64,000 nucleotides of DNA, taken from Gemmatimonadota bacterium (GTDB taxonomy: Bacteria > Gemmatimonadota > Gemmatimonadetes > Longimicrobiales > Gaopeijiaceae). Below are positions 25,901-33,416 of the stretch, piece by piece. The position numbers were made by a program, and so were the translations under genes. The notes under the pieces are model-generated. The model ran no database searches. It was not told where the DNA came from and saw only the letters and a list, made by a program, of their open reading frames with translations. Location of the stretch: positions 1-64,000 of the forward strand of contig JAWKQN010000011.1 of assembly GCA_041390125.1 (NCBI GenBank), in the 5' to 3' direction. How positions within the stretch are numbered: position 1 is the stretch's first letter; each line of letters opens with the position of its first letter.

Positions 25901-25942
25901 GCGACCGACGAGCGCGAGCTCGTCCGGGAGGGTGGAGTGCAT
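22922..25942 (-). CDS. LuxR-type transcriptional regulator with AAA ATPase and TPR-like domain
   Basis: A 1006-residue LAL/MalT-like regulator. The N-terminal AAA domain has Walker A GESGVGKS (residues 40-47) and Walker B LLVVLEDLQWAD (around 165). A long helical, TPR-like region spans about 420-930. The C-terminal 65 residues are a LuxR/GerE helix-turn-helix: LTSREIEIARLVADGKSNKA, then TVSTHLSNIYRKVEV. Such proteins act as ATP-dependent, inducer-sensing switches. It ends convergent to the exported-protein gene. The next gene upstream, the hypothetical protein at 26042, is on the same strand with a 99-base gap. The target genes and ligand are unknown. Confidence 0.9.
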   Translation of the reverse strand: MHSTLPDELALVGRKEELAGLRRRLERAAQAEPRAAFIRGESGVGKSRLVRAVADDARRREWTVAVGRAYPVGAGVPYGIFTDALQPVIAQLEPGAVSVLTRGGEGDLGQIFPALRARGDGAERTGGSPSELKTRLFWNFTELLKGLAGRAPLLVVLEDLQWADEPSLELLHFIVRETRAFPVQILGTYNETHRERGDALSVTEQSLLRLDHLDVLRLEPLAPSDTAELITESFRVDPSVTREFAALVHGWTRGNPFYLTETLKSLVESGRLHDREGTWLGWETDALDLPQSVRDAVLVRIGRLSESAAETARLAAVLGTRTRYEVLLVASTVDEHDLLAGLDELRRRGVLSEESEGASLFYTFQHPLVRETLYAELGRARSRVYHARIAEALERHHGKAALEHAEELAFHFSRAESPRLADRAIRYRAVAGRRALGRFAWSPAADHLGDALERLARLDEAERVGLIQELGPLEEDLAHACQALGDGERALALLESARAQARASGDARRLLRVARRLGHLHFWAARYAEALDELDGALDLLGEAGALRERASIRLVRGICLEQVGRADDAERELSAALDTAAELGDAALLAKVHRALALNHLWRGATERVREHGEQAVALAREAGRGSVLFWSHWLMAVLEGLTGNAQAMAPRIDEAMGVATRLRSPHLRLWAAELSIEHASATGDWERGMALGEQSVVLARSLDQRTLLPRLLVWTALIHLGRGDLERARTLVDEAWEVSGAGGDLEECDVNTVVPAHTGRAACALAEGDYDTAIAFGEAALRLTDRSGYFVWAVHRLLPIMAEACLLKRDLDGALRIATRLKRDSERLSHRLGLAWSDACTALVTWLGGDAENGARGLRDAAAQLEAIPFVWDAARVRRQLAGRLADFGDREGALQELRGVHETFARLGAELELTRTREMFREIDARPPARGVVVGAGASALTSREIEIARLVADGKSNKAIGKALDIAPRTVSTHLSNIYRKVEVGSRAELTELVRTSQLPEG

Positions 25943-26041
25943 CCGCTCGGGTGTGGGGAGAGGACGGACGATCCCGGGCCGGGACCGCTCCCGACGACAG
26001 GACCGCCTGCTACGACTAGTGCGCCCGGAGAGGCCTCCCGG

Positions 26042-27196
26042 TCAACAGTCGTGGCGGACCCAGTGCTCGGGTTCGCGCCCGGGTTCGATCAGCAGCCGCT
26101 CGGTGGCTTGCCGGGCCTCGCCGGGCCCGCCGTCCCCCAGGAACTCCGAGTGCTCCCGGACCAGGGAGGCGCGCGGGCCTCCGTCGTCGATGAAGCCGAG
26201 CGACCGCTCGGAAACGCGGGCCGCGTAGGGTACGCCGGCCGGGTTCTTGTGGGTGCCGTCCACCGGCGTCACGCGCAGGAGGCCCTGCGCCGTGAAGCTG
26301 GTGGAGAACCGCCCCGAGCCCTGGATGACCCGGTGACTGAGTCGCAGCGTGCCGTTGAGGTAGACCCACTCGTCGTCCGTGGAGCGGCAGAACGGCTTGA
26401 GCAGCGTGCAGTCCACCGGCAGCTCCAGCTCGCGCGTCCAGATCCCGGGCGAGGGGTGGGGCACATGGGCCAGCTCGAAGACCAGGGCCCGTCCGCTGGA
26501 GCGGATGGGGTGACGGTCTCCCGCGCCCGGTAGCGCCAGCCATTCGCGCAGATCGGCGGGGGCGGCCGCGAGGACGGGCCCCGGGATGTCGCGGTAGGGC
26601 GAGGGCGTGATGCGCTCCGAGACGGAGACCGGACCCGCCAGACAGCCCGACCGGACGAGCTCCGAGCGGACGACCTCGGCGGCCGCGTCCCAGGCCAGGA
26701 CGGCGTGCTCGGCCGTTCCGGGCACCAGGAAGTCCAGGTGGGCGTTCCCGACCGTGAAGTCTCCCAGGTCGAACAGGCGCACGTGGACCCGCACCCCGTC
26801 GTAGCTTCCCAGCTCGAGCTGGACCACGCCCCCCGTCCACCCCGCCGCCTCGGAGAAGCCGATCTGGACGGCACCCATGGCGTCCCGCCAGCAGGCGTCC
26901 GCGGGGATCCCCGGCATCAGCGCTCCCGGAGCCCGAGCGCCGTCCAGGCCCATGAGCGCCGCCCGCACCCCGCGGGCGTCCGTGCCATGGAAGACCAGGT
27001 TGACGGGGTCGGACGGCTGCGTCCGGTCGGGCACCTTGGAGACGAACGGCCAGATGCGGCGCGGGCGGTCCGCCGAGACCGTCACCAGCCGCTCCAGGCC
27101 GCGCCCGGCGGGCACGATCAGCATGGTCTGGGCGGACGGCAGCTCGGTGCGGGCCACGCGGCGGGTCTCCAGGAGATGCGAGCGGTCTGGCGTCAT
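26042..27196 (-). CDS. Hypothetical protein
   Basis: A 384-residue protein (396 if translation begins at GTG 27232). No signal peptide or membrane span is evident. A conserved-looking core is RPRRIWPFVSKVPDRTQPSD, then VNLVFHGTD, and later VRVHVRLFDLGDFTVGNAHL and DFLVPGTAEHAVLAWD. Patterns like these occur in uncharacterised proteins of actinobacteria and Gemmatimonadota, and the VNLVFHG start recalls the LssY C-terminal domain, but only weakly. No catalytic motif stands out. It lies between the LuxR-type regulator and a serine hydrolase on the same strand; the 208-base gap upstream holds an inverted-repeat structure. Confidence 0.6.
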   Translation of the reverse strand: MTPDRSHLLETRRVARTELPSAQTMLIVPAGRGLERLVTVSADRPRRIWPFVSKVPDRTQPSDPVNLVFHGTDARGVRAALMGLDGARAPGALMPGIPADACWRDAMGAVQIGFSEAAGWTGGVVQLELGSYDGVRVHVRLFDLGDFTVGNAHLDFLVPGTAEHAVLAWDAAAEVVRSELVRSGCLAGPVSVSERITPSPYRDIPGPVLAAAPADLREWLALPGAGDRHPIRSSGRALVFELAHVPHPSPGIWTRELELPVDCTLLKPFCRSTDDEWVYLNGTLRLSHRVIQGSGRFSTSFTAQGLLRVTPVDGTHKNPAGVPYAARVSERSLGFIDDGGPRASLVREHSEFLGDGGPGEARQATERLLIEPGREPEHWVRHDC

Positions 27197-27242
27197 GATG
27201 GCTCGGGTCGGCTCGGGAGTCGGTCCTATCACGATACGACCC

Positions 27243-27289
27243 CGGGGGCCGCCCCGGTCCGCGTACGACGACGTACGTAGAGGCCCCCG
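27243..27289. repeat. Nested inverted-repeat structure
   Basis: An 8-bp inverted repeat (CGGGGGCC at 27243-27250, GGCCCCCG at 27282-27289) encloses two copies of CGTACG (27262-27267 and 27272-27277). It sits in the 208-base gap between two minus-strand genes, about 116 bases downstream of the serine hydrolase stop. It could be a terminator or a regulator site. Confidence 0.4.
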
Positions 27290-27404
27290 ATGACGTAGGA
27301 CCGGGCCGCAGGCTCGCTCCGGAGGGTCCGCGCGAGCCCCGGGAGGCCACCCGCTCGTTCAGCCCGACCGTCGCGCCACCGCCCGAGGCGGCGTCCCGAG
27401 CCGG

Positions 27405-29354
27405 TCAGCCCAGGTTCCAGCCCAGCAGGTTCCAGACGTTGAGCTGCCAGACGTGGAGCACGAGCGCCAGGGCCAGGAGCGTGAAGGCGATCCGGGCCGC
27501 GCGCGTGCCCCGGCCGCCGCCCCAGGCGATGACCGCGAACACCACGGTGAAGCCGGCGAAGACCACGCCGCCCACGGGCAGCCAGAGCAGGCGGCGGATC
27601 CCGCCCACCTCACCGAGGGGAATGGCGTTGCCGGACGCCAGCACGGCCAAGCCCACCGCGAACACCAGGAACAGCGCCGAGGCCATCCACCCGAAGAAGC
27701 GGCCGATCCCGGGGACCGGATCCGCGGGCTCGTACCCGTGGCGGTAGCGATAGAACGCCGTCACGGGCAACGCGACGACCGTGAGCGCCATCATCACCAG
27801 CGCGAAGACCAGGATCGGCAGCTGGACACCCGGACTCTCGCTCCACGGCACGCGCTCGAAGGACACATAGGGCACGTCCCCCACGAACATGTGGGTGATC
27901 CGTCCGTCCTGGTTCTCGCGGAACGCGAGCGTGCGGTCGCTCCAGGCGGCGCGGAACGTGAGCGGCGCGGTCTCGATCCAGACCTTGTCGTCGCCCAGGT
28001 CGATCGCGAGCGCGGTGTCCCCGGAGCGCTCGACCTTCATGGTCCCCAGGGCGGCCATGACCTTGGTGAGATCGTCATGCGCGAAGCGATTCGCACGGAA
28101 GCGACCGGTGAAGCGGCCGACGCGCTCGCCGAAGTCGGCGGGTGGAGTCAGCCGCCCGGCGTCCTCGACGTCGAAGTACCAGCGCACGAAGTCGGATACG
28201 AGCGCCTGCGGCCCGGAGCCGGCCGTGTTGTACGAGACGAAGATGCCGAGGTCGTGCTCGGGCAGCAGGGAGAGCTGCGAATGGAACCAGAACGTGTCCC
28301 CGCCGTGGCCGAGCATGTGCAGACCGTGCGTGCTCAGGTCCGCAAATCCGTGCAGGAACGGGTTGACGCCGGGCGCATTGCGGAAGAGCTCGCTCTGCAT
28401 CTCGCGCGCGGTCTCCTCCTCCAGGATGCGGGCGCCGTCGTACGCGCCCAACTGCAGGTGCGCGATCATGAAGCGCGCCATGTCGGTCGCGGTGGCGCTG
28501 GCCGCGCCCACCGCGCCGAGCGGTACGAGCTCGAAGTCCTCGGCCTCGCCGCCCCCGGACGCGTACCCTTCCGACATGTCGTCCGCCAGGGCCGCCGGCA
28601 GCGGTTGCCGGAACGTGGTGTGCGACATCCGCAGCGGTTGCAGGATGTTGCGTTCGATGTACTGCATCCATGGCATGCCGGAGACATCCTCGACCACCTG
28701 CATGGCCAGGGCGGTCCCGTGATTCGAGTAGGACGTGACGTCGCCCGGAGGGCGCACACGCTGCGGCATCTGCTCCGTGAGGATGTCGGCGCTCGGGCGT
28801 AGCGCGGCGGTGTCGCTCGCGAACAAGCCGACGACGTGGTCCTCGAAGCCCGCCGAGTGCGTCATCAGATCCGCGAGCGTGATCGGGCGATCGAACGCGG
28901 CGGGTACCTCCACGGTGTCCAGGTACGTGTTGACGTCCGCGTCCAGCTCCACGCGGCCCTGCTCCACGAGCTGCATCACCGACGTCCAGACGAACAGCTT
29001 GGAGATGGAGCCGATCCGGAAGAGCGTGCGGTCCGCGACCACCGGCGTGTGCGCTTCCGCGTCCGCCCATCCGTAGCCCTTCGCGAACAGCAGCGCGCCA
29101 TCGCGCACCACCGCCACGGTGGCGCCCGTGATGTCGTCGGCGTCCATGCGCGCCTCCAACCAGGCATCGAGCCAGGTGGCGATGCGGACGGAGTCGGGAC
29201 GGCTGTCGGCTGCCGGAACGGTGTCGAAGGCGGCTTGGAGCAGGGCGGCGGTGTCGGGCGGCGACGTCACAGCCTGCGCCGTCAGGGCGGGTGCGAAGCG
29301 CGTGGCCGCGATCAGGAACAGGACCGAAGCGGAAGCGAGCCGACGGATGGGCAT
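27405..29354 (-). CDS. Membrane-anchored serine hydrolase (beta-lactamase/class C family)
   Basis: A 649-residue exported protein. After a signal peptide, the beta-lactamase-related domain has SISK (residues 116-119, catalytic Ser116 and Lys119), YSN (209-211) and HGG around residue 345. A beta-rich domain of about 110 residues follows, then a C-terminal membrane domain of four or five spans (LPILVFALVMMALTVVALPV, SALFLVFAVGLAVLASG). The architecture is that of penicillin-binding-protein-related hydrolases annotated as serine hydrolases; substrates may be peptides or esters. It is not evidence of antibiotic resistance. ATG 29354 begins the signal sequence. Confidence 0.88.
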   Translation of the reverse strand: MPIRRLASASVLFLIAATRFAPALTAQAVTSPPDTAALLQAAFDTVPAADSRPDSVRIATWLDAWLEARMDADDITGATVAVVRDGALLFAKGYGWADAEAHTPVVADRTLFRIGSISKLFVWTSVMQLVEQGRVELDADVNTYLDTVEVPAAFDRPITLADLMTHSAGFEDHVVGLFASDTAALRPSADILTEQMPQRVRPPGDVTSYSNHGTALAMQVVEDVSGMPWMQYIERNILQPLRMSHTTFRQPLPAALADDMSEGYASGGGEAEDFELVPLGAVGAASATATDMARFMIAHLQLGAYDGARILEEETAREMQSELFRNAPGVNPFLHGFADLSTHGLHMLGHGGDTFWFHSQLSLLPEHDLGIFVSYNTAGSGPQALVSDFVRWYFDVEDAGRLTPPADFGERVGRFTGRFRANRFAHDDLTKVMAALGTMKVERSGDTALAIDLGDDKVWIETAPLTFRAAWSDRTLAFRENQDGRITHMFVGDVPYVSFERVPWSESPGVQLPILVFALVMMALTVVALPVTAFYRYRHGYEPADPVPGIGRFFGWMASALFLVFAVGLAVLASGNAIPLGEVGGIRRLLWLPVGGVVFAGFTVVFAVIAWGGGRGTRAARIAFTLLALALVLHVWQLNVWNLLGWNLG

Positions 29355-29533
29355 CACGGGCGGCGTCCTTGCGTGCGTGGGGAAGCGGACAATGTCGCGG
29401 GTCGGGACGGTGCGGACCACCAGGCGCGTCGCGCATCCGTTGCATCCGCGCCGGGAGCGCGTCCGGTGCGCCCGGGGTAGAAACGGCATCGGCAGAAGAC
29501 GCCGCGTTCCCTCATGCCCTCTGGCGGCCTGCG

Positions 29534-30154
29534 ATGGACGTCACCGCGCACCCCCTCGCCCTGCCCTTCCGACGAAAGCCGCCGCCGCGAAGGTTCACGG
29601 CGCTGCTTCTCGGCGCGGCGCTCCTGACGCTCGCCGGAACGGCGTCGCCGCTCTGCGCGCAGCGGCTGGAACGATCGGATCCGGCCTCGGTGGCGGCCGT
29701 CTTCCTGGGCTCGCTTCAGCGCCTGCGCTGGGAGACGCTGGCCACCACCGTGGATGGGGAGACGGTGGCGGTCTTCCGCGAGCACATCCGCTCCATGGCC
29801 GAGCACGACCCGACCGGCCGGACCGCCCGGCGGGCGCTGGGAGGGGCGGAGGCGGCCGAGGCGGCGGGCTGGACCGACGAGCGCTTCTTCGCCCGCCTGG
29901 TGGAGTCGCTGCATGCAGACGTGCCCATGCTGCTCGGGGTCCTGGCCACCAACACCTACGCGCCCCTGGGCGAGGTGCGGGAGGGGGAGGACCTGGTGCA
30001 CGTGCTGGTCCGGACCACCCCGTACACGAACGGCTCCACGGCGTCGTCCGTGGAGGTGGTCACGCTGCGCCGGGCAGCGGACGGCTGGCGGGTGATCGAG
30101 GCGCCCGCCCTGGATGCGTTCCTGGTGGCGCTCGGGACCTTCGCCATGGGCTGA
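29534..30154 (+). CDS. Hypothetical exported protein
   Basis: A 206-residue protein. Residues 20-42 form a hydrophobic segment ending TASPLCAQ, consistent with a signal peptide. The mature part (SLQRLRWETLATTVDGETVA, HIRSMAEHD, DLVHVLVRTTPYTN, TLRRAADGWRVIEA) alternates short helices and beta strands and ends in the kind of two-strand motif seen in SnoaL/DUF4878-like folds. I recognise no specific family. ATG 29534 is used. It is divergent from the serine hydrolase with 179 bases between the starts. Confidence 0.65.
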   Translation: MDVTAHPLALPFRRKPPPRRFTALLLGAALLTLAGTASPLCAQRLERSDPASVAAVFLGSLQRLRWETLATTVDGETVAVFREHIRSMAEHDPTGRTARRALGGAEAAEAAGWTDERFFARLVESLHADVPMLLGVLATNTYAPLGEVREGEDLVHVLVRTTPYTNGSTASSVEVVTLRRAADGWRVIEAPALDAFLVALGTFAMG

Positions 30155-30180
30155 GCGGCCCCGGGGGCTGGGTGCGGGCC

Positions 30181-30272
30181 CGCCCGGTCAGCCGATCGAC
30201 GCGCGCCCGGTCAGCGGATGGACGCCCGCCCGGTCAGCCGATCGACGCCCGCCCGGTGACCCGAACGACCGG
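30181..30272. repeat. Four tandem copies of a 23-bp repeat
   Basis: Copies start at 30181, 30204, 30227 and 30250. The common unit begins CGCCCGGTCAGCCGATCGAC and ends GC(G/C); the fourth copy is the most diverged. They lie between the hypothetical exported gene and the export-operon promoter, ending 74 bases upstream of the -35 box. The period is 23 bp, not a whole number of helical turns or codons. A short GGCGC-type low-complexity run follows at about 30298-30330. Confidence 0.75.
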
Positions 30273-30345
30273 CGCGGACGGTGCGGTGCTGGCCGCCTGG
30301 CGCGGCGCGGCGCGGCGCGGGCGGGCCGCCGGTCGGCCTCCCTTC

Positions 30346-30374
30346 TTGACCACCCCCCAGGGGTCCCGTATCAT
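30346..30374 (+). promoter_or_regulatory. Strong promoter of the export operon
   Basis: TTGACC (30346-30351), a 17-base spacer, and TATCAT (30369-30374). This is the best sigma70-like match in the window. The predicted start site is about 30381, only two bases before the tetR ATG at 30383, so the message would be essentially leaderless; no Shine-Dalgarno sequence is present. Confidence 0.75.
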
Positions 30375-30386
30375 ACGAACGTATGA
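30371..30386. promoter_or_regulatory. Palindromic operator overlapping the promoter and tetR start codon
   Basis: TCATACGAACGTATGA is a perfect 7+2+7 inverted repeat (TCATACG and CGTATGA). It covers the last four bases of the -10 box and includes the tetR start codon (30383-30385). Position and symmetry fit autorepression by the TetR-family protein encoded directly downstream, which would block both polymerase binding and initiation. Confidence 0.75.
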
Positions 30387-31105
30387 ATGATTCAATGTCC
30401 GATCCCCGGATCGCCGATCCGCAGGGCACCGCGGCGCAGGGCACCGCGGCGCAGGGCACCGAGGCGCAGGCCGCCGATCCCCAGGACGCCGAGGCGCAGC
30501 CCACCGCCGACACCCGGGCCGCGCTGATCGCACACGCGCGGCGGGCGTTCGCCTCCGAGGGCTACACGGGCGCCTCCATCCGCCGCATCACGTCCGAGGC
30601 GGGCGCCAACCTGGGGGCCGTCACCTACTACTTCGGGTCCAAGCGGCAGCTCTACGCGGAGGTGCTGGTGGCGGTGCTGGGCCCGCTGCGCGAACGGGTC
30701 CTGGCCGCGGCCGCCGCTTCCGGCAGCGGACTCGAGCGGGTCACCGGGGTGGTGCGGGCCTTCTTCGCGCATCTGGCCGCCAACCCCGATCAGCCCGGCC
30801 TCATGCTCCAGGAGATCGCGTCGGGCCGCGTCCCACCCGATCCCGCCCGGGACATCATCCGCTCCGTCTTCGGCACCGTGGCCGGGTTGGTCCGCCAGGG
30901 TCAGACGGACGGCACCATCCGGCCGGGCGATCCGGCGCTGCTGGCCCTCTCCGCGGTGGCCCAGCCGGTCTATCTGAGCCTCGTCCGCCGCCTCACCTCT
31001 CCCGTGCTCGACCTCGCCCTCCAGGACGACCCGGAGCGCGTCGTCGAGCACGCGGTCACCTTCGTCCGCCGGGGCCTGGCTCCGGAAGCGGGAGATCCGT
31101 CATGA
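30383..31105 (+). CDS. TetR family regulator of the export operon
   Basis: A 240-residue TetR/AcrR repressor. The helix-turn-helix is in residues 50-90 (ALIAHARRAFASEGYTGAS, IRRITSEAGANLGAVTYYFG), the most conserved TetR block. The C-terminal domain (RVPPDPARDIIRSVFGTVAG) resembles the CerR/CecR-type ligand domain. The first 40 residues are low-complexity: the DNA encodes GTAAQ-like pentads from a 15-base repeat, an unusual extension. It lacks a Shine-Dalgarno sequence; the start codon lies inside the palindromic operator, suggesting leaderless translation. The stop overlaps the tolC start (ATGA at 31102), so it is first in the operon. Confidence 0.9.
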   Translation: MNDSMSDPRIADPQGTAAQGTAAQGTEAQAADPQDAEAQPTADTRAALIAHARRAFASEGYTGASIRRITSEAGANLGAVTYYFGSKRQLYAEVLVAVLGPLRERVLAAAAASGSGLERVTGVVRAFFAHLAANPDQPGLMLQEIASGRVPPDPARDIIRSVFGTVAGLVRQGQTDGTIRPGDPALLALSAVAQPVYLSLVRRLTSPVLDLALQDDPERVVEHAVTFVRRGLAPEAGDPS

Positions 31106-32421
31106 GCCTCCGTCCTCGCCTCGCGGCCCTCCGGGCGGCGGGGTCGATCCTCCTCCTGGTGGGGCCGGCGCCCCTGCAGGCCCAGGAATGGTCGCTCGCG
31201 GATGCGGTCCGCGACGCGCTGGCCCGTCATCCGGCCGTCGAAGGCGCGCGCGCGGCCGAGGATGCCGCCTCCGCGCGGGTGGGTGGCGCGCGCGCGGCCT
31301 TCCTGCCTTCGCTGACGGCGTCCGGCTCGGCGATCCGGTTCGAGGAGCCGATGGTCGTTGCCCCTCTGCACGGGTTCGATCCCACCCGGCCGCCGACCTT
31401 CGACGACGCGCTGGTGCGCAGCCAGGTGGCGCTCGGCTACACCCTCTTCGACGGTGGGGGACGCTCCGCCGGGCTCTCGGCGGCCCGCTCCGCCCGCGCG
31501 GCGGCCACGGCCGGCCTGGCCTCTTCCGAAGCGCAGGTGATCGAAGCCACCGCGCAGGCATGGCTCGGCGTCGTGACCGCCGAGGCCGTGCTCGAGGCGA
31601 GCGATCGCCGCCGCACCGCATTGGAGGCCGAGGTCACACGTGCCCGCCGCCTCCTGGAGGCGGGCAGCGCTCCGCAGGTCGAGCTCCTGCGGGCCCAGGC
31701 CGAGGCGGCGCAGGCCGAGGCCGACCACGCCTCCGCCGTCGCTGCGCTGGCGGCCGCCCGCAGCATCCTGACGCGCCTGACCGGCCGGGACGTTCCCGAC
31801 GGTCTGACGGCACCGCGCGCAGCCACGCTCTCCAGCGACGCGTCGTCCGCCAGCGCGCCGCCGGAGCTGGTCGCCGCGCGCGCCAGCGCCGACGCCGCGG
31901 ACGCGCGGGCGCGCGGCGCCCGCGCCGCCTTCCTGCCGCGGGTGGCCTTGGCCTCCAGCGTGGATCAGTACGGCGCCACCGGACGGCGCTTCACCAACGA
32001 ATGGCAGGCGGGCCTGCAGGTCTCCCTGCCGCTCTTCCTCGGCGGAGCGCGCTTCGCGGAGGTGCGGCAGCGCAGCGCGGAGGCGCGCCAGGCACACGCC
32101 GACGCGGATCGCCTCGCGCTCGACCTGGCCACCGCGCGCGACCGGATCGCGAGTGGCGTTGCCGAGGCCGAGGGTCGCGTGGCGGCCCTCGAGTCCGCCG
32201 AGGCGCAGTTCACGGAGGTCGCGCGCGTGGAGGCGCTCGCCCTCGCGGAGGGCGCCGGCGTGCAGCGCGACCTGCTCGCTGCCGAGGCCCAGCTCTTTCG
32301 CGTGCGCGCCGACCTCGCGCGCGCACGCGCTGCGCTGCTCACGCAATGGATCGCCCTGGCCCGTGCCGACGGTCGTCTGGACCGCGCGTGGGTGGACGCA
32401 CACCTCGAGGGAGCCCGATGA
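31102..32421 (+). CDS. TolC family outer membrane efflux protein
   Basis: A 439-residue outer-membrane channel subunit. After a signal peptide (residues 1-28, ending PLQAQE) come the two OEP repeats of a TolC-like trimer: EWSLADAVRDALARHP then PSLTASGSAIRF, and a second half starting RARGARAAFLPRVALASS. Long helical stretches (QVIEATAQAWLGVVTAEAV, HADADRLALDLATARDRI) would form the periplasmic barrel. It would conduct substrates from the periplasm across the outer membrane. The start overlaps the tetR stop and its stop overlaps the hlyD start. Its presence within the locus makes the exporter self-sufficient. Confidence 0.9.
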   Translation: MSLRPRLAALRAAGSILLLVGPAPLQAQEWSLADAVRDALARHPAVEGARAAEDAASARVGGARAAFLPSLTASGSAIRFEEPMVVAPLHGFDPTRPPTFDDALVRSQVALGYTLFDGGGRSAGLSAARSARAAATAGLASSEAQVIEATAQAWLGVVTAEAVLEASDRRRTALEAEVTRARRLLEAGSAPQVELLRAQAEAAQAEADHASAVAALAAARSILTRLTGRDVPDGLTAPRAATLSSDASSASAPPELVAARASADAADARARGARAAFLPRVALASSVDQYGATGRRFTNEWQAGLQVSLPLFLGGARFAEVRQRSAEARQAHADADRLALDLATARDRIASGVAEAEGRVAALESAEAQFTEVARVEALALAEGAGVQRDLLAAEAQLFRVRADLARARAALLTQWIALARADGRLDRAWVDAHLEGAR

Positions 32422-33416
32422 AGCCGCCCGTCCGCATCCTCATCCCCGTCCTCCTGATCGCAGCCTTCTCGGTGTGGTGGTTCCGGCGCGACGGCGTCGC
32501 CGACGGCGCCATCGTCGCGTCGGGCACCGTGGAGGCCACGGAGGCGCAGCTCGCGTTCCAGGCTGCGGGTCGCATCGCCCGGGTATCCGTGCGCGAAGGC
32601 GACGCCGTGCGCGCCGGTCAGGTCCTGGCGCAGCTCGACACCACCGAGCTGGCCGCGCAACGCCGCCTGGCAGAGGCCGGGGTGGAAGCGGCGCGGGCGC
32701 GGCTGCGCGCCCTGGAGCGCGGGTCGCGCTCGGCCGAGATCCGGCAGGCGGAGGCCGTGGCGCAGGCCGCGGAGGAGCAACACACCGAAGCCGTGCGTGA
32801 GCGCGCCCGGGCCGAGCGCCTGCACGAAGGCGGGGCCGTGAGCGCGCAGGCGCTGGAGCGGGCGCGCACGGCGGAACGGGTGGGTGCGGCCGGGTTGGAG
32901 CAGGCGCGTGAGCGCCTCGCGCTCGTGCGGGAAGGGCCGCGCAGCGAGGACATCGACGCCGCGCGCGCGACCCTCGCGCAGGCGGAGGCCACATTGGCGC
33001 GAGCGGACGCGGTGCTCGCGCACGCCACCATTGAAGCGCCCTTCGACGGGGTGGTCAGCGTGCGCTACCGCGAGCCCGGAGAGTCGGCTACACCCGGGCT
33101 GCCGGTCGTGGCGCTGCGCGATCCCGGGGATCGCTGGGTCCGCATCTACGTCCCGGAGGACCGCGTGGGGACCGTGCGGGTGGGGCAGCCCGCGGAGATC
33201 CGCACCGACAGCTGGCCGGACCGCGTCTTCGAGGGGCAGGTGGAGTTCATCGCCAGCGAAGCGGAGTTCACGCCGCGCACGGTCCAGACGACCGAGGAGC
33301 GCAGCAACCTCGTCTACGCGGTCAAGGTGCGTGTGCTGGGCGACGGCGAGGATGCGCTCAAGGCGGGCCTGCCCGCAGACGTGACCCTGGAGCGCGCGGC
33401 GGCGGACACGCCATGA
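32418..33416 (+). CDS. HlyD family periplasmic adaptor subunit
   Basis: A 332-residue membrane-fusion protein. Residues 5-22 are a single N-terminal span (RILIPVLLIAAFSVWWF), followed by a lipoyl-like half (GRIARVSVREGDAVRAGQVL), a long coiled coil rich in Ala, Glu and Arg (residues 75-195), and the second lipoyl half (ATIEAPFDGVVSVRYREPGE). The beta-barrel domain follows. It would link the ABC permeases to the TolC-type channel, as YbhG does. The start is ATGA overlapping tolC, and its stop overlaps the first ATPase gene. Confidence 0.92.
   Translation: MKPPVRILIPVLLIAAFSVWWFRRDGVADGAIVASGTVEATEAQLAFQAAGRIARVSVREGDAVRAGQVLAQLDTTELAAQRRLAEAGVEAARARLRALERGSRSAEIRQAEAVAQAAEEQHTEAVRERARAERLHEGGAVSAQALERARTAERVGAAGLEQARERLALVREGPRSEDIDAARATLAQAEATLARADAVLAHATIEAPFDGVVSVRYREPGESATPGLPVVALRDPGDRWVRIYVPEDRVGTVRVGQPAEIRTDSWPDRVFEGQVEFIASEAEFTPRTVQTTEERSNLVYAVKVRVLGDGEDALKAGLPADVTLERAAADTP

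Noticed and set aside
22754..26533. Long plus-strand frames (516 and 717 codons) opposite the LuxR-type regulator
   Set aside because: They have no recognisable domain, while the minus strand has complete Walker and helix-turn-helix motifs.
30181..30272. CRISPR array
   Set aside because: The 23-bp units are directly adjacent with no spacers, and there are no cas genes in the window.
30298..30330. GGCGC-type short repeat before the exporter promoter as a regulatory element
   Set aside because: It is simple low-complexity sequence; it has no symmetry or fixed spacing to the promoter.
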